From Allodiplogaster sudhausi (taxonomy: Eukaryota > Nematoda > Chromadorea > Rhabditida > Diplogasteridae), in assembly GCA_945643635.1 (NCBI GenBank), contig CALZFC010000062.1, positions 1,829,501-1,893,500 on the forward strand: a stretch of DNA of 64,000 nt, read 5' to 3'. A model generated the notes under the pieces. That model saw only the letters and a list, made by a program, of their open reading frames with translations. It did not search any database and was not told where the DNA came from. This document shows, piece by piece, positions 12,028 to 22,932 of this stretch. Positions within the stretch are counted from its first letter, which is position 1. The number at the start of each line of letters is the position of its first letter. Made by a program: the position numbers and the translations under genes.

Positions 12028-12543
12028 TTCTCTCTGTCTCTCTTGTCCCTCTCCCGACTTCTCATCTCTCTCTTTCTCTCTCTCCCTCCCTCTCCCTTAC
12101 TCTCCCCTCTCACTCCAGGAGGTAATCTTCGCGACGGCTGGCATCATGGGCTGGCTCATCGTGATCGGCATCGGCGGCACCATCAGCCAGCGTACGATCA
12201 TTGAGACGGGCGAGCTCTTCGGATGGATCGGGGCGAGTACTTCTTTTTTTATTGTATTTATTCTTTATTTATTTTTATTTACTTACCATAGCTTTCCCTT
12301 CCTACCGCCCCTCTCTCTCTCTTTATCGCTCTGTCTATCCCTCTCTCCTCTCAGGCCCTGGCAGGAATCATAACAGCATGCTTCCTCGCGATTGCGGCGA
12401 TCTTCGCTCTGAACGTGGTGCAAGAGAAGCTGCTGAACGAGCAGCGCCAGCACAAGTACGCCGTGGGCTCCTCTCGCGCCTCGCACGCCGGCCTCCATGG
12501 CGGCGCCACCGAGTACGGCTACAACGGCGGCTCACAACGGTAG
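9703..12543 (+). CDS. Small four-transmembrane, MARVEL-like protein (6 exons, ~185 aa)
   Basis: Exons: 9703-9756, 11416-11487, a tiny exon starting at 11637 (end 11645, 11648 or 11654), 11824-11943, 12119-12232, 12355-12543. All join in phase 0. Four hydrophobic segments are visible: one across exons 1-2 (ILIVLLVIVVLIL), IYIFSALTLLYCITSVVLYC in exon 4, VIFATAGIMGWLIVIGIGG in exon 5 and AGIITACFLAIAAIFALNVV in exon 6. A hydrophilic tail follows, ending in a Gly/Tyr/His-rich stretch. Topology (short ends, four helices) and size resemble MARVEL/tetraspan vesicle-trafficking proteins, but I do not recognise a specific orthologue. The start codon follows an (AAG)n tract; a further upstream exon cannot be excluded. 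Intron 5 has a GC donor (ATCGGG|GCGAGT). Introns 4 and 5 carry CT tracts leading into the acceptor. No enzyme motif is visible. Confidence 0.7.
9944..10164 (-). other. Unexplained antisense open frame with protein-like composition
   Basis: Starting at the minus-strand ATG at 10164, the frame reads about 74 residues of mixed composition (beginning MPLFKWHEYDELCKGAVYPP, with an acidic middle DALEDTDQLTEEMCMLMQDS) before it runs into GA-repeat-encoded Arg/Glu. It does not look like repeat-derived sequence. It could be an exon of a minus-strand gene, or a fragment of a mobile element inside the intron of the four-TM gene. I do not recognise it, and there is no clear upstream acceptor or downstream partner exon. 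Confidence 0.3.
10315..10530. repeat. Imperfect tandem repeat, CT-rich (TCATCCTCACTCGCTCTC-type units)
   Basis: About 200 bp made of repeated CTCATCC, TTTCTCTC and CACTCGCTCTC words in a roughly regular order, clearly more complex than plain (CT)n. It lies in intron 1 of the four-TM gene. Confidence 0.7.
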
Positions 12544-13037
12544 AGAGCAGACCCTCCCCCCCCCGGTCTCTTAGACCCCCCTATGCCCGTAATCATTAAC
12601 ATAAGATTATCTCTATCCTACCCGCGTCCCAGCTCCCATAAATCATACGACATACCTCTTTTCGGCCTCCCTATGCCCCCCCTTCTCTTGGAAACGACAA
12701 AGATAGTGTCTACTAATGCAGTGTCTCTTCTCGAAACTTCTTTGTATTATTATTGTTATTTCGCTGACGCCTGTTTCAGAATGAAAGCCTGCACAATTTG
12801 CACACCATTTTCCCTTTTCAGTACTTTCAGTCTTTATCACCAGCTCATTTCTCCTTTCTTTGCAGAGGCGGATCGGTGATGTACCATTAGAATGCGGTAT
12901 CGGATAAGAGAGCGAGAGAGTGAGAGAGAGAGCATGAGGTAGAGAGAGAGAGAGATACAGAGAAATGACGTGAAATGGGCCAGAGCATCTTTCACCAATG
13001 GCGAGAGAGCAAATATTTCTCTATCTCTGCTCATCCG

Positions 13038-13081
<44 letters not shown>

Positions 13082-14427
13082 GCACTCGCCTCCTCTCCTC
13101 TCTCGCTACCGTCTCCTTCAATATTCGCCTCTGGAGACAACAGGACTGCATCTAATTAATCATTTCCCGGAAAAATACCATTTCGTTCCTCTACTACCAC
13201 CACCGAGAGCTAATCCAAATTCACGCCCTGAAATGCCTGTTAACAGCTTCACGTACCCCCCCCCCCCACAGAAATTTTTTTTTATGACTTTTCTTAATTA
13301 TTTTCTTTCGCTTTCCCATTCTAGAACAATTCAGCAGATTTCACGTATTTCACACTGCCTTTATTCGGTAAGGCTCTTCTTTAGCTTCCTTTCTAATTAC
13401 TCAAACACTTAATGATGATCTGATTGGCTATCTAACGCGCCCTTACTCAGCCTACTTACTTTAAGCTCTCATTGATATGATGTTCAGTAAGCCAGATATT
13501 CGATATGGAGTCTGAGATTTCATTATCTTTTGATAGCTTGAATAGAAGAAAGTTGTTTTGAATCACAATTTAATTTGTGTTTTCTTTTCACAATAATTTT
13601 AAACACTAGTTACACATTTGTTCAGCGAAAAGCTCAGTGACGATGCCCTCTCCATCAATCCTCTTCGAAATCGACTTTCACACTTCTATTCCCTTGTGCC
13701 TTTTCGTGCACGATTCTCTACCGTTTTCGATTTTGTTACGAATAATATTATATATGATTTTTCTTTGTACATTTGCATATCATTTAATTATGTGCCAAAT
13801 AAAGGATTATTTATAACTTGTAAACTAAATCTCTTTCCATGAATGTGAGAGAGAGCATTGAATTTTAAGCACGTTAGATATTAAACAATGCGCGTTACTC
13901 CCTTAATTTTTGTTTAACTTGATCTACAATCATGTCCGTCGTTGTGAACAAACGGGAGACATCGCTTTATCCTCAATCTCGGCACTACATGAACACACGC
14001 AAAACATCTTCTCGTTTCGCCGGCAGAAGACGTCGCGGTCTCATAGCGACATTATGCGAAGATAGGTTAAGATACATTATCGTTTAATGAAATAATTAAA
14101 ATAGAGAGTTAACTCTGGCTTATATAATCAATGCCACGAGATCAAATTGGTTGGAGAGATCAAATAGGTTGCAATAAATCTTTTCTTCCTACTACCGCAG
14201 TTTTTAGCTTTATATTTATGTTCGAAGTTAGGAGACTACAAAACAAATAAAGACAAGCAATGGACAGGATGGAGGGAGATCTCTGGCTGGGAATTGAGAA
14301 AACATCACCGGATGACTCAATCAGGATACCGTAGTTGTAGTATAGAGGGGAGGGAGGGGATTTAGTTAATGTGGGATTGATCTTCGATCCCTCCAGATCC
14401 ATCGATATCTCCTTCTTCCTTCATTTA
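12544..14427. other. Convergent intergenic region between the four-TM gene and flp-14
   Basis: Contains the presumed 3' ends of both flanking genes. GA tracts lie at 12905-12960 and a (CT)n tract at 13040-13080. The rest is AT-rich unique sequence; a C run occurs at about 13257-13267. No supportable exon was seen. Confidence 0.55.
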
Positions 14428-14911
14428 TTACTTGCGGCCAAAGCGAAGGTACTCGTGCTTTCTCTTGCCGAAGCGAAGGTACTCATGTTTCCGCTTGCCG
14501 AAGCGGAGGTATTCATGCTTACGCTTCTCGACGCCCCCCTCTTCCGCTTCGGTCGCGGCAGTCAGGCCTGAGAGACGCAGAATTGGAGACAGAGAAACAA
14601 AGAGAGAAAGAGCGAGGAAAGAGAGAGAAACAGAGAGAAAGAAAAAGTAAAACAAGTATAAGGGAAGCAAAAAATGTTTTTGCTAGACGGCTGCATTAAT
14701 GTCCAGGTTAACGAAAAGTGGAAAGTACTGTGTGAAAATTAACTTTCTATTATCCTTAACTTCATTGGAGAAGCCGGAAGGTCAAAACATGTGATTGATT
14801 CGAGAATATGAGTGAAGGGAAAGACGAAACTAAAAGAGAGATAATAGAGATAGCGAAAACGAGAGAGAAAGGAGAGAAGTGATAAAACAGAGACCAGAGA
14901 GGGCATTATGA

Positions 14912-14963
<52 letters not shown>

Positions 14964-15581
14964 AATAGCAATCAATGACAAGGAAAGAAGAAATGAAACG
15001 ATTTGAAATAGCGAACGCCAAGCTGTCTGTCTAGGAATCCAAAACATTGATAGGAATGAAGAAAGATATGAACTACCGAAATAAGCAAACATTATTTCAC
15101 CATCTAACCATAAGCGCTATGACGTCAAAAAACATGGTGCTCAAAAATTTACTTAGTGGCAGATTAATATGCATGTTTCTTATAAGACAAAGAAATAGAA
15201 CTTCTTAGGGAGAGAGAGAGTGAGACAGAGAGAGAGAGAGAGAGAGAGAGAAAATAAAACACTCAAGTATTATTTCAAGTGTGTAGATAGATAAATATAA
15301 AACTTTAAAGGAGCACGAAACACAACCGCATTCTATATCAATATTCGTGACTATTGAAGTCGCGTCTCTCTCTAAATCAAATGCTCGCTCGCCCTTGCGT
15401 TAATTTCTTGCTCCTTTAAAATGATAGAATAATATAAAATAAATCTTCCCCTCACCATTGACTTGGAGCAGCCGCTCGAGTCCTTCGTTGACGAGGACGC
15501 CGAGATGGGCGAGGAGTTGGGTCGACTCGGCAATCTGGCACAGGAGAGCACGCTCGTCCACGCTGCCGGAGGAGGTCAGCT

Positions 15582-15618
<37 letters not shown>

Positions 15619-18600
15619 AAGAGAGAAGAGAAAATGAGAGAAGAGAGAAAGAGAGAACAAGAGAGTGAAAGAGCGAGGAAGAACTAATTTAAGACGGCAT
15701 AGAGAAAGAGAACGAGAAGTCAAAAGGAGAGAGTATGAGTATACATATGATACGGCCTAGCAAAAGTGAGAGAGGCAGAGAACATGAAGAGAATGAGGAA
15801 AACAGAAACAGGAGATTCCTTTTGTTTTCACATAAAAGTGAATGATTCAATTTCGTTGGTGCTTTTTCAACGGTGAATTTGTTGCGTTTGCCATCTGCCG
15901 GACGAAAGAAGAAGCCCACGAGAAATGATGAGCCAAGGGAGTATCTTCCGCTTCAAGGAGTTACGAATACGTAAGAAGTTATTATAACGAAACGGGAGAA
16001 CAAGGGAGAAAGTAATAGAAGAGAGGGAGGTAGAGAAAGAGATGGAGAGATAGAAGAAGAAGAAGAATAAGAGAGAGAACGAGAAAGAGAGTGAGAGAGA
16101 GATGACAATGCGAAAGAAAGCCATCTTTTGACAAGACTATGAATTCGGAAACCTTCATTGTCTGGCTAGTTTTATAATCAGCCTTGGCCAATGATACATA
16201 ATATTCCGTTCCTTCTATACCTTTACATGTGGTTTCCTTTTTAAGTGTTTTGTTATTATTATTAATAATAACGCTAGAGTTATTACACCTGTCGATTAAA
16301 TTGTTTCAAATGTAGCATTCTAGCTTGTCCCGAGGTTTAAAATTACAATTGCATACATTACTCCATCATTGTTCATCGCAGTTATATTCACAATAAAAAA
16401 AGTGTTGCTTGGGATCAAACTAGCTATTGGAATTCTTTTTTTTCTCTACGCTTTTCAATCAAAAAAAAAAATAGGAAAAACTATATAATTCACCAGGGAG
16501 TCTACAAATTGTCGGAGGGACTTTAACTTCTTCGGTTCGAGCAGAAAGCCAGAATAGTCAAATTGCTTCGTTTTTACTCTATCTTCTTGTTTAGGCTAAT
16601 TGGCGTGTGTTTCAGCTGTGCGGTTCCATTAGGAAAGAGTATTTTCCCTCATCATCGGGAATGGCTCTCCTTTCGCTCTCTCTCTCACTCTCTTTCTCTC
16701 TCTAGCGTCGCTTTCTGTCTCTCTCTCTCACTCTCTCTTTCACTCTCTCTCTCTCTGTCTCTCTCTCTCTCTTCCTCCCTCTCTCTCTTCCTCCCTCTCT
16801 CTAAACCTAGTTCACGTTGCCATTTTTTTGTTATCATCTTTCACCTCGTTCCAAATGTCTATTTCCTCCCACCGCTCGTGGCAACCAAAGGGCGCGTGGG
16901 CTAAAGGAAATTTATTTGACTACTTGGCGCCTCAGGGGCCAAACGATGAACATTTCATTACAATTGCGAATGAAGTGAGAGGGTGCGAAAGCGAAAGAAA
17001 GAGATAGAGACGGAGAGAGACAAAGAGATAGAGGTGCAGAGAGTGCGTGAAAGAGGGAGAGAGAAAGAGAGAGAAACAAAAGACTTGGAAGAAGCAACTT
17101 TTGTGAAAGAAGAGACTGGTTGAGTTTGCATATCTATGTACATACATAGGCGCTGATGAAAGTAAATGAGCAGAAACAATGGGACTTCAACTGCATCTGT
17201 GATAACCATAAAAACATTTTTCTAAAGTTGGAGACGTCATGCAAGTCTTGGAGAGAAGCCATAAGAAAATGAGTGCAGAAGGACAAAAGAAGCAAAGGGA
17301 AACGAGTTCATCTCCATACATTGTTTCAATTTTATGCTAAACGCAATCAAATCATGCTAATCCCTTAATTAATCTCTCTCACCTTGCCAGAGTTCGTTCC
17401 TGTTTCAGTTCTCTTTACCTTTTATCTCGTTCTGAATCTATTCATTGGGTTTCATGGCTACGTCTCTCCTTTTATCTCTTTCTCTCTCCTCTATTTCCAA
17501 CCCCCTCTCTTTTTCCAAACCTTCAGCATCTCTGTCTTCTCTCTCATCTCACTCTCTCATTCGATCTCTCCTTCTCTCCCCTCTCTCTCTCTCTTTGTCA
17601 CTTTTCGGGAAAGCGAGACTAGAGATGGACCTCCTGGACTGCCAAGTGAGCGACAAATCTCATTTCTCATCCTCTGATCTTTTTCTCACCTTCTCATTGT
17701 CCCTCTTTCTCTCCCACTTCCTCACTATCTCTCACTTTTCCAGTTTTCCCTCTCTATTTTTCTCACTCACTCACGGCAAAGCAAATCCGCACTCTTCCAG
17801 CCAGCGAAAAAAGTTCACCGGAAACATTGGACGGCCGTCATCTTGTTTTGATCAGTCAGGCATTAATTAGATGGAAGAACAAGGATATCAGAGATTGATG
17901 TGGAAGAGAGAGCGAGAGAGTTACAGAGACAGAGAGAAAGAGAGAAAGAGTAAGTGATTCATATTATTCATCTTTGACGCTCAAGCCAAAAAATCTCGCT
18001 GACCATAACCCACTGATATATCCAGTGTTCCCCAAACATTTATTTGTTTTACCGCTGCAGGATTGAAGGATTACATGTAATATTAATAATAGTAATGGGG
18101 AATATTTTTAAAGGAGGGCAATCAAAACCTGTTTCCATCCAAATAGGCGGTGTTTTTCCTGTCGTTTCGAGTTACTGCGAACATAAAACAGTTGAAATTG
18201 CTCTAAAAATGAGTAAACATCGCTTGAAGGTATGCATATTAAATCTTCCTGATAATAATGTTTCAGTGGAGAATATACCGTAATTCTTCATAGCCATGGA
18301 TGTAACCTTTTGTCTACAGGTGCAGATGAATAGTGACTATCCGTTGGTTAGCAAGCAATCATGATTTAAAATCATTACACTATCGCGCCACTGTATTGTG
18401 CATGAAGCATTGTCGTATATTTTTCTAGAGTCGAGACAATTGGACGATTGAAATTGCTCTTCTTCAAGGAGTGCAGTGCAGTAATTAGTTCTCTACATAG
18501 TTAAAAGTTAATTTGCAAAAACTTTTTTTTAAATCTATTTATTGTTTCAAATGCAAAAAAAAACATTTTTTATTTTTTATTGAAGGCATAATAGTAATGT

Positions 18601-18762
18601 GGTGGAAAAAAGGAAACAAATAAAAAATAATTATTATTAACGTTACCGTACCTCGGCGCAGCTGGCGACCGAATCGGCGACGGCGACATCAGCAGCACGG
18701 CCGAGAACTGCGAATGCTGAGACGGCTGCGAGGAACGCGAGCGGAGAGAGGATCCACGCCAT
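14428..18762 (-). CDS. flp-14: FMRFamide-like neuropeptide precursor, three KHEYLRFamide copies (flp-14)
   Basis: Exons (minus): 18762-18652, 15579-15456, 14567-14428; phases 0 and 1 agree, giving 124 aa. Residues 1 to about 23 form a signal peptide ([20 protein letters not shown]...). Exon 2 is an acidic spacer with a Leu/Ala-rich segment and one Cys, typical of FLP propeptides. Exon 3 ends with three tandem KHEYLRFG units at about residues 95-102, 105-112 and 115-122, separated by Lys-Arg; the last is followed by Arg-Lys-stop. Gly provides the C-terminal amide and KR the prohormone convertase sites, so mature KHEYLRFamide would be released three times. This is the peptide known as AF2 in Ascaris and encoded by flp-14 in C. 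elegans, which to my knowledge has four copies. The product acts as a secreted neuromodulator. Both introns are GT-AG, and the acceptor of exon 2 is fed by a pure CT tract on the sense strand. An AG lies two bases before the ATG. Confidence 0.95.
14921..14960. repeat. (GA)n microsatellite
   Basis: An uninterrupted GA run of about 40 bp in intron 2 of flp-14; on the sense strand it reads (CT)n. Similar shorter runs lie at 15225-15251 and 15586-15614. Confidence 0.9.
15304..15420. mobile_element. 117-bp MITE-like element with TTTAAAGGAGCA ends
   Basis: TTTAAAGGAGCACGAAA (15304-15320) is repeated in inverted orientation at 15404-15420 with one mismatch. The inside contains CGCGTCTCTCTCTAAATCA, shared with relatives near 7073 and 21643. 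It has no coding capacity. It sits in intron 2 of flp-14, about 36 bp from the exon 2 donor. Confidence 0.65.
15580..18651 (-). other. Intron 1 of flp-14 (3.1 kb)
   Basis: Contains GA-rich blocks (15586-15710, 16000-16110, 16975-17080, 17905-17950) and CT-rich blocks (16670-16805, 17395-17600) with AT-rich sequence between them. Long Leu/Ser open frames here are repeat artefacts. No further exon was recognised. Confidence 0.5.
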
Positions 18763-19360
18763 GTCTGGACGAGGGACACCAGGCAGAATGACACGGCAAG
18801 GGCCAGCACAGAACTCAGGAAAGACGGAAAGGGCGGAGCTTGTGGAGTGCGAGACGAAGGGAGGTATTGTGGCAAGGAAGAGAGGGGAGAGAGAGAAAGG
18901 GAGAGAGAGGGAGAGAGAGATGCGGAAGGAGAAAAGGAGAGCACTGTTTAAGAGACAGAGAGAAGCAGACTAGAATGATGACAATTTGCAAGATGGAGTT
19001 AGGATGGATAAAGGCATTTCTGCTAATGACGCCACTAGATTTCTTTCTCTCTCTCCTTGTCACTCTTTTTCTGTCCATATCTTTCTATACCTCTCTCTCC
19101 CTCACTCGAATCTACCAACCCAAAAAGAGATAGGCGTACACACTTGTCCAGGAAGAAGAAAAGGATGTGTACTTGTTGCCATGCTGTGTACACATGTGGA
19201 ACTGCAGCTACGGAATGAGTCAGGGCGCTGGAGAGTGATAGAGCTAGTGAGGGAGATGGTGAGTAAAAGTGATAGAGATGGAGACAGAAATTGGAAGCGA
19301 GAGAGTGAGATAGTGAGAGAGAGCGAGGGAGTGAGAGTGAGAGGGAGAAAGGGAAAGGGA

Positions 19361-19392
<32 letters not shown>

Positions 19393-19755
19393 GAGAGAGA
19401 TACAGATGCCGCGAATTGCTGCTTGTTAGTCTGATGTCAGAGGCTGCCACGTTGCAGTGAGCCATTGGCTGCCATTGAAGGGCCACAAATGACGACCTCA
19501 TTTTATCGGAAGCAAACTTCAAGAAGAGAGAGGTTCCTTTCGAGTTGCCCTACCGTACCCCACCTTTTATTCGTTCAAATTCAAGCGTGTCGGGGCCCAA
19601 AAGGAGAATAGAAAAACGAGCCGTGCGAAACAATTCTTATGAAAAGCCGGCCCCGGACACGGCCATCCATCATGCTATGTTTCAACCACGGGGCAAGGGC
19701 ATGAATTGGCAAGCAGGACGACATAGTTCACGAGGAGCGGCTGCAGGGGAAAACC

Positions 19756-19799
<44 letters not shown>

Positions 19800-20122
19800 A
19801 GGAGATAGAGAGATAGAGAGAAAGAGGGAGGGGAGAAGGAGAAAAAGAGAGAGAGTGAGAGCAAGTGGTCACCGGGGACAAAACGAACGAGAAGAACAGA
19901 TATGTGACGTCAAAAAGAGAGAGAGAGAGAGAGAGAAAGAAAAACAAATGAAATCTCTTGATGAAAAGAGCTTGATGTCGTCAGCGTTCCATGTTATCAT
20001 GAATATGTATATAAATTTTACGGTACAACTACGAGCAGAGTGAGAGATGAGCAAGAGGCCAAGAACGACACTGAATGCCTAGAGGAAATAGGAAAGAGCA
20101 GTGCACGGCTGATTAGGTTACT

Positions 20123-20193
20123 CCCCCCCCCCCCCGGGTGGTTCCCGGCCATTCGAGAGTGCAGATTCCAGCATTGACCCCCCCCCCCCCCCC
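20123..20193. repeat. Two poly-C tracts (13 and 16 bases)
   Basis: C13 at 20123-20135 and C16 at 20178-20193, 42 bp apart. Such runs are uncommon in this otherwise GA/CT- and AT-rich sequence and are prone to length error. Confidence 0.85.
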
Positions 20194-20906
20194 TCTGCTA
20201 TCCAAGTCCTTTCTTTCCTGCGAAAGTAAAGGAACGTATGGTCAAAAGACGAAATATTGTCATTTCTAAATAATCATTTACTGCATTTTTATCAATCAGC
20301 AGCAAACTTCAATAGGTCTCTTTTCTCTCGGAAAGAGCGTGGAAATTCAGAATAAAGTTTAAATTGCTTTTAGTCTGTTTATTAGCAGCAAACTTTCGAA
20401 GGAGAGGCAGAGTCTCTGCCCGCAAATTCTCAACCGGCAATCAGCCCTGCCTGGAGGGAGGGGGAGGGGGGGGGCTCAGGCTACAAATGGATATCAAGAC
20501 GTTCCTCTCTACAAACTCGGACTGGCAGCTCGTTAGGCCTAACCGCACAGAAGTCCTTTTTGCCATCATTAAGAAAGTCTTCTCTCTCCCCCTTGCTCTC
20601 TTTTTTACTCTCTATACTCTCACACTCTCTGCATGCGTGGTATATGTATTGCCGTCTGTCTGATTGTTCCTCAACTCTTTCACTTGAAACTATCTCTCTC
20701 TCACTCTTCCAATACTCATTCCCCGGGGGCCTAAATTATGTTGACAATGACGAAGTCGCTCCATGCATGTGCTGCCTTGGTGACTAATTCGAGAAAAAAA
20801 GTTTCGACTCTTCATCTGCAAATAATTTTTTTCTGCTGACTGAAATTCGTTAATGAGAGAGGTAGAAGAAGACAGAAGAGGGGGAAGAGAGTAAAAGAAA
20901 TTGAGA

Positions 20907-20945
<39 letters not shown>

Positions 20946-21013
20946 TTAATGAGGTATAGAATCTACTTCGACAGTCTAGATTTTTAGTGCAGCCATCAGC
21001 TTGCGATAACTGC

Positions 21014-21052
<39 letters not shown>

Positions 21053-21642
21053 TAAGAGAAAAAGAAAAAAAGACTAGAGAGAGAGAGAGAGTGAGTGAGA
21101 GAGAAAAAATGATTGAGAGGGATGATGAAAAATAAGAGGAAGAAAGAGAGTGACAGACAAATTGCGCGCGGAACCCTTGGCCGAAAACACTTTCGCCTTG
21201 TTTCGCTCGACCTGCCATGCCGGTCGCTTTCTCATAGGGTATGCATGGAAAATTAAAACCTGAAAGGGGTCACAAGAATCACTGCCACCCCGGGGTCATG
21301 GCTTCCAATTCTTCCAGTTCATACACTAACTGGCTTACCTTGACAAGGGTCATGTTTTAGAGAAGGCGGGAAAAAAGTGTGAACAGCGCATGCGACATTA
21401 ATGGCTAATCTATTTACTCTTTGGTGCAAAGGACAAAGTGAACGAATGTTATGCGTGGATTGTTGGTTTTGGCTAATAATAATCGCGTGAATATCGAGCT
21501 AGACTGGAGTTCTTGCTCGGAGACGAACGCTCATTGTTGACCCCAGTATTTCCTTGGGTAGCATCACTCTAGAATACGGCACCAAATATATGTATTTATG
21601 TTTATTTCTTGTGTGCTGCCAAAGATTAAAAAAAAACACAAC

Positions 21643-21730
21643 TTAAAGGAGCAGTTCACTGAATAATTAACATATGGTTTTATGAACGGGGATCTATACG
21701 CATCTCTCTAAAACATACATCTAGAAAGTT
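21643..21730 (+). mobile_element. Third copy of the TTAAAGGAGCA dispersed element
   Basis: TTAAAGGAGCAGTTCAC followed about 55 bp later by ACGCATCTCTCTAAAACAT resembles the left half of the 15304-15420 element. The right boundary is not clear. Confidence 0.4.
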
Positions 21731-22048
21731 TGAACCGTTTTTGTTAACTTGCGTCGAAGTTATGAGCATGCAAAATATGGCTCGGCCAAAATTTTTTACT
21801 GTAGCTGTTAGCCACCCTCCTATTTCACACGCTCTCTAACCAGCATTATTTATTTTTACAATAAGGCATTATAAATAGAGACTGCGTAAGAGAATTAGGC
21901 GAATGGTATTATATGTCTCAGGCATCTGCCACGCAGGAAGACATTAGGCAAACCGAAGGCATATCGACAACAATCGAGTCGCCGTTTCTTCCCACTATTC
22001 ATTCATAGCTATCCAGGTAGACAAGATGTATAACAAATGGTCCATAAC

Positions 22049-22108
<60 letters not shown>

Positions 22109-22300
22109 AGGGATAGAAAGAAAGTGCGAGAGAAAGGGATAGAGAAGATGAGACAATGAAGAAGAGAAAGGGATAGAAAGAAAGTGCGAGAGAAAGGGAT
22201 AGAGAAGATGAGACACTTAAAAAGAGAAAGGGATAGAAAGAAAGTGCGAGAGAAAGGGATAGAGAAGATGAGACAATGAAAAAGAGAAAGGGAGAGAAAG
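22109..22300. repeat. 60-bp minisatellite, about three copies
   Basis: The unit reads AGAAAGGGATAGAGAAGATG-AGACA-(ATG/CTT)-AA-... and repeats at exactly 60-bp spacing. Copies differ at only a few bases until the third degenerates. It is flanked on the left by a plain GA tract. Confidence 0.85.
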
Positions 22301-22932
22301 TGGGCGAGAGAGGGAGAGGGAGTGAGAGAGTAAGAGAACAGAAAAGTTGGATCTTCGTAACCTTTCAATTTTTCTTGAGTATTAACTTACTGATAAATAA
22401 AAGAACGATAAGAAAGTTGAAAAAGGAATCCCGTATTAGCTTGTGTTTAATGATTCGGATTTGACCATCTGCTCTATAAGCACGCTTCATTACACTTTAT
22501 GTTCAATGAAGAATGGCGAAGACAGTTCAATTGCCCATTTATTAATTAAATCTGAACTATAAATCTGACATTTCTTCTACTTACCATTGGACTTTTTATT
22601 TCTTTTGCAGCTCGGAAGTGACGGGAGGTGGCGGCTATGAAGCTAGCGAAAAAGATTTGTACGAAAAGCAAAAAACCAAACCATTGAGGAATTAATAAAG
22701 TGTACAAAATTGGTAAATATATTTCAAGGTTTTCCATCATGAATGACAAGAACTTTTATAACAAAAAAAGAAAAAAAAAACACCATATTTACAAGCATTT
22801 CTGAGCATGGAAGAGAGCAACACGAAAATTTGTTTAGAAAATCAGAGAATAATTGAAGTAAAAAAGTAGTTCTTCAAACAATGTTTTTTATATAGAATAG
22901 AATTTTTTTAATAAGCAAGGAGTTGAGACATC

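Larger units (their letters stand above)
18763..22932. other. Intergenic region between flp-14 and the GH18 gene
   Basis: Holds GA tracts (18895-18930, 19365-19390, 19759-19797, 20910-20942, 21014-21110, 22045-22110), two C homopolymers (20123-20135 and 20178-20193), the 60-bp tandem repeat at 22109-22300 and a copy of the GGAGCA element at about 21643. I see no protein-like open frame on either strand. Control sequence for flp-14 should lie in the left part, on the minus strand. Confidence 0.5.

Noticed and set aside
18318..18390. tRNA-like stretch (TTGGTTAGCAAGC... with TGATTTAAAATCA)
   Set aside because: It resembles a D-arm and an anticodon arm, but I find no B box or closed acceptor stem. 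At most a decayed tRNA-derived SINE.
22109..22300. Regular 60-bp repeats considered as a CRISPR-like array
   Set aside because: The repeats are contiguous without unique spacers and lie in a eukaryotic intergenic region; an ordinary minisatellite.
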